Notes under the pieces: model-generated
What the model was told of the DNA's origin: nothing
What the model saw: the letters and a program-made list of their open reading frames with translations, nothing else
Databases searched by the model: none
Shown here: positions 45,674 to 53,952 of the stretch, piece after piece
Position numbering within the stretch: position 1 is the stretch's first letter
Layout of the letters: every line of letters begins with the position of its first letter
Source: Clostridiaceae bacterium
GTDB lineage: Bacteria; Bacillota; Clostridia; DSM-8532
Length of the DNA: 61,004 bases
Assembly (NCBI GenBank): GCA_012521705.1
Contig: JAAYLX010000034.1
Location: 1-61,004, forward strand
Direction of reading: 5' to 3'
Program-made: the position numbers and the translations under genes

Positions 45674-46489
45674 CTATTTTGCTATAACCGAATAAGTTCC
45701 CGGCCCTAAGCCATAGAACAAATACACACCATTTTCATTTGTGTGTGTAAACTGAATGGGGATATTGTTTGAATTTAAAAGTACAACCAGTGCTTTGTCA
45801 ACCGGAAGTCCGTTTTCATCGGTGATTGTTCCATGAATGGTCCCTTTAAGGCTCTTTCTTCTCAAATATATGGTCTCGAGGGTGACAATCGGTTGATCCT
45901 GCCCAATTTCCATGTTGACTATTTTTTCAGCATAGCAATGCGACTGGAATAATATCCTGTATAATCCCGGTTCAATATTATCGAACAAATACAGTCCTTC
46001 TTCATTTGAGTATGTAAAATCATAGGGGTTTTGACTGTGGCTTTTGAACAATGTGATTCTGATTCCTTTGATAGGTTTTTGCTGCGCGTCTTTTACGTTA
46101 CCATAAAAAACTATGCCGCTGTTGGGTGCGGGCATTAATTCTATATTGATGGCTTTCTTTTCAAGGTTTGCAGAAGGCAAAGCCTCGCTGGCAAATGTGT
46201 CATACCCTTTTTTCGCCGCTATAACCCTGATATTTGGGCTGAAACTTCCCTGTAAAGTAAAATTACCGTCCACATCGGTAAAATTATATACAATTGGCTG
46301 GTATTCATTGTCGCATATTTCCACACAAGCACCTTCAATGGGCTTGCCGGTCAGCTTATCGCTGATATTACCCATAATGGTATTTTCATCATAGGTCATC
46401 TGGCTAAGCTCGATACTCTGTATTCGCTGTTCATTTTCTTCAGCAATAGTGACCTTTTGAGGTGGAGTTGGAACGATTAGTTTACTCAC
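45674..46489 (-). CDS. Carboxypeptidase-regulatory-like repeat protein (minus strand)
   Basis: 271 residues from GTG at 46489, chosen because AGGAGG stands six bases upstream; that AGGAGG itself would be codons in a longer ATG frame. Three beta-sandwich repeats, each with the pattern G-x-V/I-x-D...GKPIEGACVEI...DVDGNF, QKPIKGIRITL...EEGLYLFDNIEPGLY, GLPVDKALVVL...ENGVYLFYGLGPGTY. There is no signal peptide or anchor. It is divergent from a gene for a similar protein. I do not know its role; similar repeats occur in surface and spore proteins. Confidence 0.85.
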   Translation of the reverse strand: MSKLIVPTPPQKVTIAEENEQRIQSIELSQMTYDENTIMGNISDKLTGKPIEGACVEICDNEYQPIVYNFTDVDGNFTLQGSFSPNIRVIAAKKGYDTFASEALPSANLEKKAINIELMPAPNSGIVFYGNVKDAQQKPIKGIRITLFKSHSQNPYDFTYSNEEGLYLFDNIEPGLYRILFQSHCYAEKIVNMEIGQDQPIVTLETIYLRRKSLKGTIHGTITDENGLPVDKALVVLLNSNNIPIQFTHTNENGVYLFYGLGPGTYSVIAK

Positions 46490-46628
46490 GCTTATCCTCC
46501 TCATATTCCATTGCTAAAACAGTATATGAGTTAACTTCAAATATTGTGAAAAAACAAAAAAATTATCACGAAAATCATGTTAACATCATATACTGATACA
46601 TCCGGATTTTTATATTGGGGGCTCAATC

Positions 46629-47498
46629 ATGTACAATTTCAAGGAAGAGTATATGCTGGGGCAATCCGAAACAAAAAGTATTCAGAAAGTTGCCGAGGCA
46701 ATTCGGCTTGACCTTACACTTCTGCCCAGTCCGTTTGTTGATTCAGGAACATTAAAGGGAAAGGTCAGAGATCATAACGGAAATCCCATTCCCGATGCGG
46801 TAGTATTAATTCTGGACGAAAGCAATTCGACCCTTGCCAATACTGTGACCGGAAACGACGGATCTTATCTTTTCAATACTCTGAAACCAGGGTCAGGATA
46901 CCAGGCATATGCAAAGGCTCCCGGATTTGAGTTGTCGGAAAAGCTGAGCTTTATCATTAACCCCAACGACTCCATAGAATACGACTTTCTGCTTGTTCCC
47001 GACTCAAGTCAGCAATATTCCGTTGTTGTAGGTGTAATCCAGAACAATGAGGACTTTCCTGTCAATACTGCTTCTGTTGAGCTGTTCCGTGCGGAAGATT
47101 CAAGGACAGTTCCCGTTTCCCTTACCTTTACAAATGAAATTGGTCAATTTGTTTTCAGTAACCTAAATATTGGGTCCTATGTTGTTAAAGTCAATGCAAA
47201 CGGATATTTCAGCGAACATTATCCTGTTATAATATCAAGTATGAATAAGATTATCCCGGTAAATATCAGGCTCCGGGAAGATATGAAAGCTTCAAAAGGT
47301 ATTATTGCAGGAGTAATAACAAATAATGAGGAACAACCTTTAGCCGATGCGGATGTGATACTTTACAGGCTTAATGAGGACGGCTCCCAGTCTCCTGTCG
47401 ATTTTACTCGAAGTAATAAAGAAGGCGTCTACCTGTTCGTAAATGTTCCCCACGGCCAATATTGTGTAAATTCAAATCGTTATATAACAGTAAAATAA
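46629..47498 (+). CDS. Carboxypeptidase-regulatory-like repeat protein (plus strand)
   Basis: 289 residues. Three beta-sandwich repeats like its divergent neighbour: GNPIPDAVVLIL...NDGSYLFNTLKPG, FPVNTASVELF...EIGQFVFSNLNIGSY, QPLADADVILY...KEGVYLFVNVPHGQY. N-terminal 45 residues are non-repeat (KEEYMLGQSETKSIQKVAEA). No signal peptide. GGGGG precedes the ATG. The last repeat ends shortly after its G-Y loop, so the final strand is cut short compared with the others. The two genes form a divergent paralogous pair. Confidence 0.85.
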   Translation: MYNFKEEYMLGQSETKSIQKVAEAIRLDLTLLPSPFVDSGTLKGKVRDHNGNPIPDAVVLILDESNSTLANTVTGNDGSYLFNTLKPGSGYQAYAKAPGFELSEKLSFIINPNDSIEYDFLLVPDSSQQYSVVVGVIQNNEDFPVNTASVELFRAEDSRTVPVSLTFTNEIGQFVFSNLNIGSYVVKVNANGYFSEHYPVIISSMNKIIPVNIRLREDMKASKGIIAGVITNNEEQPLADADVILYRLNEDGSQSPVDFTRSNKEGVYLFVNVPHGQYCVNSNRYITVK

Positions 47499-47519
47499 CT
47501 CTTTCACTTCCGAAATATT

Positions 47520-47544
47520 ATTACAATTATGAAATAATTGTAAT
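47520..47544. promoter_or_regulatory. 25-base inverted repeat upstream of the electron transfer cluster
   Basis: ATTACAATTA and TAATTGTAAT: perfect 10-base arms around TGAAA, 20 bases upstream of the eetA -35 box. No T run follows, so a regulator site fits better than a terminator. It resembles but does not match Fur/PerR-type boxes. Confidence 0.55.
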
Positions 47545-47563
47545 TAATGGATATCAAAAACGT

Positions 47564-47592
47564 TTGCAATCCTTCCAAACAACATGTATAAT
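47564..47592 (+). promoter_or_regulatory. Promoter of the electron transfer cluster
   Basis: TTGCAA (47564-47569), 17-base spacer, TATAAT (47587-47592). Transcription would start near 47599, 38 bases before the chosen eetA start. Confidence 0.7.
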
Positions 47593-47636
47593 GTTAAAGG
47601 AATTTTTTGTTTCGGTTAGATTCGGAAGGGGTAATC

Positions 47637-48017
47637 TTGCGACTGAAGTTTAAGATTGGCGATATATTCATAGTAATATTGATTCTGTTGACTGCGGTAT
47701 TGACTTCAGTTAAATCTCTTCAAGGGAATTATTCGACAAAAATCGCAGTGATTTCGCAAAACAACACTGTACTCCAACGAATCTCCCTGAACGATCATTC
47801 AAGCGAGAGTTTATACATTGATTACGGCGGAAAATATCCGGGTACTATAGAGGTTAATGGTGGAAAAGTTCGCTTTCACCAAGCGGAATGCCCCGATCAG
47901 GTTTGTGTGGAAACAGGCTGGATCAGCAAGCCGGGACAGATAGCAGTTTGCCTCCCGGCAGGAGTAATTATAAAAATAGAAGGCGAGAACGATGAATTTG
48001 ATTTAATGGTTAAATAG
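47637..48017 (+). CDS. eetA: EetA-like NusG domain II protein
   Basis: 126 residues from TTG at 47637, which has GGAAGGGG five bases upstream; a TTG at 47607 would leave almost no leader. One N-terminal membrane helix (IGDIFIVILILLTAVLTSV), then an external NusG-II fold with IAVISQNNTVLQRI, YPGTIEVNGGKVRF and the cysteine motif QAECPDQVCVETGWI. Proteins of this type next to Gx-transporter genes are EetA in the Listeria extracellular electron transfer locus. It probably supports assembly or flavin/quinone handling at the membrane; the exact role is not known. Confidence 0.85.
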   Translation: MRLKFKIGDIFIVILILLTAVLTSVKSLQGNYSTKIAVISQNNTVLQRISLNDHSSESLYIDYGGKYPGTIEVNGGKVRFHQAECPDQVCVETGWISKPGQIAVCLPAGVIIKIEGENDEFDLMVK

Positions 48018-48274
48018 TATATGGTCATATAGTATGAAAATGTTAATATTTGACATCTGAGGACCTTGTCAATATAATTATTTGGTTTGTTTTTTTTTTG
48101 CTTTATATAGATTCCATTCTGTCATACCCTTAATAGTTAATTCATTAACAATGTATCAGAACACCACAGAGTTAATACTTCCCTTCATTTCTAACTTAAC
48201 ATTGAGTATTGTTTCGGGTGTTGTTTCTGAATCTCAAATTGAAAAATTTATAATACTATTTTTATGGTGATTTA

Positions 48275-48790
48275 ATGAAAAAAATTGCACTGAACGGTCT
48301 TTTAATTTCGTTGGCGCTCGTGCTCTCATTTGTGGAGCGCTTTATACCGTTAAATTTAATAGTTCCTCTGCCTGGAGTAAAGCTTGGATTGGCTAACATT
48401 GTTTCCATGTTCGCACTCTTTTACCTGGGTATTTCATCCACTCTGTCGATTATTGTGATAAGGTGTACATTAGGTTCTCTGATGTTCGGTGGAATGACAT
48501 CCTTCCTTTACTCATTGGCCGGTGCGCTTTTCTCATTAATAGCCATGTCGTTGCTAAAGTCAGGATATGACAGAGTTTTTTCCATAGCTGGTATCAGCAT
48601 GGGTGGGGCTGCTGCCCACAACACAGGGCAACTGGTTATGGCAAGCATCATAATGAAAGATGCGGCAATATTCGCCTATTTGCCCGTACTGTTAATAACA
48701 GGACTGATAACCGGTTTGTTTATCGCTTTTGTATCGGTGTATCTTTTTGCAATTTTCGAAAAAACTAAAATAGTTACTTTTATTAAATAA
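48275..48790 (+). CDS. eetB: EetB-like Gx transporter family protein
   Basis: 171 residues, about five membrane helices. Often annotated as heptaprenyl diphosphate synthase component I: ALVLSFVERFIPLNLIVPLPGVKLGLANIVSMFALFY, CTLGSLMFGGMTSFLYSLAGAL, GGAAAHNTGQLVMA. In Listeria this protein is EetB, needed for extracellular electron transfer. The gap to eetA (about 260 bases) has only short frames without ribosome sites. ATG is preceded by weak GGTGAT. Confidence 0.88.
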   Translation: MKKIALNGLLISLALVLSFVERFIPLNLIVPLPGVKLGLANIVSMFALFYLGISSTLSIIVIRCTLGSLMFGGMTSFLYSLAGALFSLIAMSLLKSGYDRVFSIAGISMGGAAAHNTGQLVMASIIMKDAAIFAYLPVLLITGLITGLFIAFVSVYLFAIFEKTKIVTFIK

Positions 48791-48847
48791 TTTTATATAA
48801 AAAATTAATAGCTCGGGTGTAAATACATATCGAAAGGAGAACTTAAA

Positions 48848-50767
48848 ATGGCAAAAAAAGTTCTTATTATTGGGGCCGGCTATGCAGGAATTGAAGCTGC
48901 ATTGACCTTAAATAAGAAGAAAAAGAAAGACGACCTTGAAATAACTTTGGTCGACAAAAACCAATATCACACTTTACTTACCGAACTTCACGAAGTTGCT
49001 GGTAACAGAATTTCTGAAGAAGGTATTCGTATTGATTTAAGAAGCATCTTTAAATACACAGATGTTAATCTCGTAATGGACGAGATAACTACTTTCGATC
49101 TCAAGAACAATAAAGTTGCTTCAGAGAAGAAAGTATATGAGTATGATTATCTCGTACTTGCCATGGGAAGCTCACCAAATGACTTTGGTATCCCTGGCCT
49201 TAAAGAGAATGCTTTCACACTGTGGAGCTTCGACGATGCTGTAAAAATTCGTGAACATATCAAGAAATGCTTTACTCTTGCAAGTCAGGAAAAAGACAAA
49301 GATGAAAGAAAGCGCCTTCTGACATTTGTCGTTTCAGGTGCCGGATTTACCGGTGTTGAGATGATCGGCGAACTTGCCATCTGGTCAAAATCCCTGTGCA
49401 AGGAATATGGAATTGACCGCAAAGAAGTACGTCTTGTAATAGTAGACATGCTTCCAAGAATCCTTAATACCCTGAATGAGAAGAACTCTGCAAAAGCTCA
49501 CAGATATCTTGAAAAGAAACTTAATGTTGAAGTAATGCTTAACACCCGTGTTACCGAAGTAACCGACAAGAGTCTGGTAGTTGACAGAGGAGAGATTCCT
49601 ACACGTACAGTCATCTGGGCAGCGGGAATCAAAGCTGCTGACAGCGCAGATAAAATTGATGTTGAAAGAGCAACCCGTGCCGGTAGAATCAAGGTTGATG
49701 AATACTGCAGATCTCTTGAACATGACAACGTATATGTAATAGGTGACCTTTCAGGTTTATCCGACGAACAGGGTCGCCCCTACGCTGCAATGGTTGAAAA
49801 CGCAATTCAGACCGGTCACGGAGCTGCAATGAATATTCTCAGCCATTCACGCGGCAAAGAGCAAAAGAAAGTCGAAGTTAAATTCCATGGTACCATGGTC
49901 AGCGTTGGAAACTACTTCTGCGTATCTGAAATCATGGGTAAAAACCTTCCCGTATGGCTCTCCATAGTAATGAAGTTCCTTGTAAACATCCATTATTTAT
50001 GGGAAATCACCGGTTTCAGAGGTATTTCAAGATACCTGTACCATGAAGTTCTGGAACGCAGACAAAGAAAAATTTTCCTCGAAAAACATTGGTCAACCAG
50101 GATGCAGGCATGGTGGCTCACTCCGCTTAGACTATTCCTTGGTGGTATGTGGCTCTATGAGGGTATTGTAAAAGTTACCGAGGGCTGGCTGTCCTCCCCT
50201 AAACTGGCATCATTCCTTGGAATGGCTTCTGATGCTACCAGTGCTGCATCAGGTGCTGCGTCATATATTACAAGAATAGATGAAGTATTACCGATAAAAA
50301 CAGGTATAATCAATTTCCTGCTCGGAACTGAATCCAGACTTGTTGAAGGTGCCACAATAAGTGCTCAGAACTTCATCAAAGTGGATCTCTTTAACTTTGG
50401 CGATTTCAACCTGGTTCCCTGGTTCCTGCAAAATGTTGTTCTTGCTAACGACGGAATTGCAATGTTCTTCCAGGTGCTGGTTGTCATCCTTGAAGTAGCA
50501 GTAGGTCTTATGCTCTTGGGTGGTGCATTTACCTTTATCGGTTCTGTAATTTCATTTGGATTATTAACTATGTTCTTAACCTCAACCGGTTTATACGAAG
50601 AGAGCTGGTGGATGATTCTTGCCTCCATTGCTACCATGGGTGGAGCAGGTCGAGCATTTGGTCTTGACTACTACCTCATCCCCTACCTCAACAATGTTTG
50701 GGAGAGCTATTGGAAGAACAGAAAGTTCAGACTCTTCTTCAAGCGTAGTCTTGACCGGTTCGAGTAA
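48848..50767 (+). CDS. ndh2: Type II NADH dehydrogenase with C-terminal membrane domain (Ndh2)
   Basis: 639 residues. N-terminal flavoprotein (1-390) with FAD site VLIIGAGYAGIEAAL, NAD site VVSGAGFTGVEMIGEL and VYVIGDLSGL. Residues 430-639 are a DoxX-like membrane part with RLFLGGMWLYEGIVKV, LEVAVGLMLLGG and GGAGRAFGLDYYLIPYL. Classical NDH-2 enzymes have about 400 residues; the added membrane domain is a feature of Ndh2 in the Listeria electron transfer locus, which passes electrons from NADH to demethylmenaquinone. AAAGGAG precedes the ATG. Confidence 0.94.
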   Translation: MAKKVLIIGAGYAGIEAALTLNKKKKKDDLEITLVDKNQYHTLLTELHEVAGNRISEEGIRIDLRSIFKYTDVNLVMDEITTFDLKNNKVASEKKVYEYDYLVLAMGSSPNDFGIPGLKENAFTLWSFDDAVKIREHIKKCFTLASQEKDKDERKRLLTFVVSGAGFTGVEMIGELAIWSKSLCKEYGIDRKEVRLVIVDMLPRILNTLNEKNSAKAHRYLEKKLNVEVMLNTRVTEVTDKSLVVDRGEIPTRTVIWAAGIKAADSADKIDVERATRAGRIKVDEYCRSLEHDNVYVIGDLSGLSDEQGRPYAAMVENAIQTGHGAAMNILSHSRGKEQKKVEVKFHGTMVSVGNYFCVSEIMGKNLPVWLSIVMKFLVNIHYLWEITGFRGISRYLYHEVLERRQRKIFLEKHWSTRMQAWWLTPLRLFLGGMWLYEGIVKVTEGWLSSPKLASFLGMASDATSAASGAASYITRIDEVLPIKTGIINFLLGTESRLVEGATISAQNFIKVDLFNFGDFNLVPWFLQNVVLANDGIAMFFQVLVVILEVAVGLMLLGGAFTFIGSVISFGLLTMFLTSTGLYEESWWMILASIATMGGAGRAFGLDYYLIPYLNNVWESYWKNRKFRLFFKRSLDRFE

Positions 50768-50808
50768 TTTGCTCCAAGGAGCTGTTATACCATAGGAGGT
50801 AGAATACG

Positions 50809-51747
50809 TTGTGGGAAAACTTCCCTCTTATTAAACAAGAGTTGGAAGCTTTTGAAGAATATTTAAAATCAAAACTTTCATCTCGTATAGATTTTTTGGA
50901 AAACGCTTCGAAAGAAGTAGTGCTCTCGGGAGGAAAAAGACTCAGACCTGCTTTTACAATTATAGCCGCACTCCATGGTGACTATAATCGCGAACGGGTA
51001 TTCCCGGCAGCTGCCTCAGTTGAATTACTGCACACTGCAACACTTATACATGATGACATCATTGACAATGCAAAAACCAGAAGAGGTACTTTAACAATTT
51101 CAGAAAAACATAGTATCAATCTTGCAGTGTATACCGGAGATTATCTTCTTACCAAATCATTGAGGCTGCTTATGGAAACCGGGCTTAAGCCTGAAAAAAT
51201 GGACATTCTTGCCCGGTCCATCTCCATTCTCTGTGAGAGCGAAATAGATCAATATATAGGAAAATATCAAATTGCAACCCTGGGTAAATACCTTAAGCGC
51301 ATTATCGGTAAGACCGGCGTTCTGTTCTCTGCCTCCCTCATGCTGGGGGCAAAGACTGCAAATCTGTCCGATGATGTAGCAAGAGTATTTGGAAGGTTCG
51401 GCAACAGTTTTGGAGCCGCCTTTCAGATCAGGGACGATTTGCTGGACCTCTTTTCCAATCAGAAAAAAGAAGGCAAGCCGGTACTTAACGATCTAAAAGA
51501 AGGTATTGTAACCTTGCCTATCATACTGTCGATTCGCAATAACAGCGAATTACAAAAAAAGGTCAGCGAATTCTTCGATGGTGAAGGCGACATTAATGAT
51601 TTAATCAATATGGTCACCGCATCAGGGGGCGTTAAAGACGCCGCAAGAATTAAGAACAGATATATTAACAAGTGTAAAAAATATCTTGAAAATATACCAC
51701 AGACACCATACACTAAAGCTCTGAATGAAATTGTAGACTGGCTCTGA
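50809..51747 (+). CDS. dmkB: Polyprenyl diphosphate synthase (DmkB-type)
   Basis: 312 residues, TTG start with AGGAGGT eight bases upstream. Trans-prenyltransferase with LSGGKRLRPA, first aspartate-rich motif LIHDDIIDNAKTRRG, and second QIRDDLLDLFSN. It elongates farnesyl or geranylgeranyl diphosphate for a quinone side chain. In the Listeria locus the equivalent is DmkB. A UbiA/MenA-type gene (DmkA) is not in the window. It follows ndh2 by 41 bases. Confidence 0.92.
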   Translation: MWENFPLIKQELEAFEEYLKSKLSSRIDFLENASKEVVLSGGKRLRPAFTIIAALHGDYNRERVFPAAASVELLHTATLIHDDIIDNAKTRRGTLTISEKHSINLAVYTGDYLLTKSLRLLMETGLKPEKMDILARSISILCESEIDQYIGKYQIATLGKYLKRIIGKTGVLFSASLMLGAKTANLSDDVARVFGRFGNSFGAAFQIRDDLLDLFSNQKKEGKPVLNDLKEGIVTLPIILSIRNNSELQKKVSEFFDGEGDINDLINMVTASGGVKDAARIKNRYINKCKKYLENIPQTPYTKALNEIVDWL

Positions 51748-51804
51748 CAGTTTGCAATGAAATTCTTAGCATATATAAACTAAATTTTTTAGGAGGGGTT
51801 ATTT

Positions 51805-52338
51805 ATGAAGAAGATCATAGCACTCACATTGATTGCAGTTCTCTTGGCAGGCTGCGGTGCTACAACTTCAGTAAAAACCGGACTTGGCCATGACATTTCT
51901 ATCGCCAAGTCAAAAGACGCAACAGCTGAGGCCGAAGGTCTCGCACAGGTAGACACAGTAATGGCTGCTGTTACCTTTGACAAAGCTGGAAAAATCTTAG
52001 GTGTCACCATTGACAATGCTCAGGTTAAAGTTAACTTTGATCAGAATGGTAAAGTTACCTCTGACTTAACTGAAAAACCTGAAACCAAAGTTGAACTTGG
52101 TGACAAATATGGCATGAAGAAGGCTTCCGGAATCGGAAGAGAATGGTATGAGCAGATTGCCGAGCTCGAAAAATGGATGACCGGTAAGACTGTTGACCAG
52201 ATCAATGCCATGAAGACCGTGCAGAAGGATGAAAGCCATCCTGCAGTTCCCGACGAAGCAGACCTGAAATCAAAGGTAACTGTTTCTGTTGAATCTTACC
52301 TGGCAGCTGTTACTGAAGCATATAAGAATGCAAAATAA
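51805..52338 (+). CDS. Small lipoprotein, diverged FMN-binding-like (PplA role)
   Basis: 177 residues. Signal peptide with lipobox LLAGC (MKKIIALTLIAVLLAGC), so it is a surface lipoprotein. Two repeats of a beta-rich pattern, with GKILGVTIDNAQVKVNF and the end DEADLKSKVTVSVESYLAAV. The last segment aligns with the flavin-attachment pattern D-x-x-S-G-A-T-x-T/S but reads D-L-K-S-K-V-T-V-S, so the acceptor serine and T are kept while G and A are replaced. This is a possible carrier of covalent FMN added by ApbE, encoded next. Strong AGGAGGGG precedes the ATG. Confidence 0.72.
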   Translation: MKKIIALTLIAVLLAGCGATTSVKTGLGHDISIAKSKDATAEAEGLAQVDTVMAAVTFDKAGKILGVTIDNAQVKVNFDQNGKVTSDLTEKPETKVELGDKYGMKKASGIGREWYEQIAELEKWMTGKTVDQINAMKTVQKDESHPAVPDEADLKSKVTVSVESYLAAVTEAYKNAK

Positions 52339-52360
52339 TTGTGCTTACATAGCACTGCCA

Positions 52361-52393
52361 AAAGAACCCCTTCTTGACTGAAGGGGTTCTTTT
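52361..52393 (+). terminator. Terminator between lipoprotein gene and apbE
   Basis: AAAGAACCCCTTC and GAAGGGGTTCTTT, a perfect 13-base stem around TTGACT, ending in TTT. apbE therefore needs read-through or its own promoter. Confidence 0.85.
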
Positions 52394-52487
52394 AAATGTT
52401 CAATAATGTTAATATATATTTGTTAGTTGCAAAATAATATCATCTGTTACAACTTTGAAGAAGAATAACTGAAACGAGGCTTACCGG

Positions 52488-53561
52488 ATGAAACCAAAAT
52501 ACTTATTACTCTTACTTATATTTTGTCTGGCTATATCGATAACTGGCTGCAAAGAACAGTACAGCAGATACACCTATGAATTTATAGGTGCATTTGATAC
52601 AACTATTCAAATTGTAGGATATGCAAAGAACCAGAAGGAATTTGAAACCATGGGCGACTACGCTCAGCAAAGATTTATGGAACTTCATAAACTATATGAT
52701 ATATACAATGATTACGAAGGAATAAACAATATAAAGACAATAAATGATAACGCCGGTATCAAGCCGGTTAAAGTTGAGAAAGCAATTATTGATTTAATTT
52801 TAAAATCCAAGGAATGGTATTCTGAAACAAATGGAAAATGCAATATTGCGTTGGGGCCCATGCTGAATATTTGGCACGAGTACCGTGATGCCGGAAAAAA
52901 TGATCCGGAAAATGCGGCTCTCCCCCCTATGTCCGAACTTGAAAATGCAATGCAATATACTGATATAAACAAGGTAATAATTGACGAGGAAAACAGTACA
53001 ATTTTTCTTGAGGAAAAAAATATGCGCCTTGACGTAGGTGCGATTGCTAAAGGTTTTGCTACAGAGCTGATTGTAGCCGAATTGGTTGAAAAAGGATATG
53101 ACAATTTCGCAATCAGCTCAGGTGGTAATGTAAAAGCCGTAGGACGGCCTTTGGTCCAAGGCAGAAACTATTGGGGTATTGGTATACAGGACCCTGACGG
53201 GGATGTCAATGACCCTGATGAGCCTTCACTGGATATTATATATGTAAGCAATAAGTCCGTAGTAACCAGCGGCGATTATCAACGCACTTATATCGTGGAT
53301 GGAAAAGAGTATCACCACCTTATTGACCCGGCGACTCTTATGCCCGCCAAATACTTTCGTTCTGTAGTGGTTGTTGTGGAAGATTCAGGCTTTGCCGATT
53401 TCATGTCCACTACTTTATTCCTGACTCCTTTTGAGGAGGGCAAAGAACTTGCTGAAAAATTGGGCATTGATGCTGTCTGGGTATTCAGTGACGGAACACT
53501 TAAAGCAACTCCGGGTGCACAGCAGAGAATGAAAAATTTAGGCGGAGCAACCGGAAATTAA
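52488..53561 (+). CDS. apbE: FAD:protein FMN transferase ApbE (lipoprotein)
   Basis: 357 residues. Signal peptide with lipobox ITGC. It moves FMN from FAD onto serine or threonine of target proteins outside the membrane. Family motifs: YTYEFIGAFDTTIQIVGY, RLDVGAIAKGFATELI, AISSGGNVKAVG, VSNKSVVTSGDYQRTYIVDGKEYHHLIDP. In the Listeria electron transfer locus the equivalent is FmnB, which flavinylates PplA. Here the nearest target is the lipoprotein directly upstream. Confidence 0.95.
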   Translation: MKPKYLLLLLIFCLAISITGCKEQYSRYTYEFIGAFDTTIQIVGYAKNQKEFETMGDYAQQRFMELHKLYDIYNDYEGINNIKTINDNAGIKPVKVEKAIIDLILKSKEWYSETNGKCNIALGPMLNIWHEYRDAGKNDPENAALPPMSELENAMQYTDINKVIIDEENSTIFLEEKNMRLDVGAIAKGFATELIVAELVEKGYDNFAISSGGNVKAVGRPLVQGRNYWGIGIQDPDGDVNDPDEPSLDIIYVSNKSVVTSGDYQRTYIVDGKEYHHLIDPATLMPAKYFRSVVVVVEDSGFADFMSTTLFLTPFEEGKELAEKLGIDAVWVFSDGTLKATPGAQQRMKNLGGATGN

Positions 53562-53587
53562 TTCTTAGCGTTAGGTGGGTGGCTAAT

Positions 53588-53929
53588 ATGAATGCAAAAG
53601 AAATTAAGTTTGATAAAGGCTGGAAATATCTTGTTTATTTTGATATCGTACTTCCGGGCATTGTGTTTTTGCTTGCCTTGCTCACTAAATCTCCCTTTTT
53701 ATCTAAACTTTTTCACTCATATGAAACTTTTGTTGTAAGTCCTATTCCAAATTTTGTAACTCTAACCGGAATAATCGGTTTGGTTTATCATCTGGGAATA
53801 ATCATATACACTATTATAAAGAAGAATTACAGGGATCTTATGATTTGCCTGAGTATAACTATATTAGTTGCCCTGTTCTTCTACTTCGAATTGAACTATC
53901 AGATTATTAAACCGCTTGTATTTTATTAA
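53588..53929 (+). CDS. Small three-helix membrane protein of unknown function
   Basis: 113 residues from ATG at 53588, with GGTGG ahead of it; a GTG three codons earlier is too close to its ribosome site. Three hydrophobic segments (VYFDIVLPGIVFLLALLTK, FVTLTGIIGLVYHLGIIIY, LMICLSITILVALFFYFEL). No motif. 26 bases after apbE, so probably in the same unit. It could serve as a membrane partner in electron transfer, but this rests only on position. Confidence 0.75.
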   Translation: MNAKEIKFDKGWKYLVYFDIVLPGIVFLLALLTKSPFLSKLFHSYETFVVSPIPNFVTLTGIIGLVYHLGIIIYTIIKKNYRDLMICLSITILVALFFYFELNYQIIKPLVFY

Positions 53930-53952
53930 TACTTGTTGCAGGAGGCATGAAA

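Noticed and set aside
48082-48270. 62-residue open frame before eetB
   Set aside because: Low-complexity Phe/Leu-rich translation from a T-rich stretch, without a ribosome site, between two real genes of the cluster.
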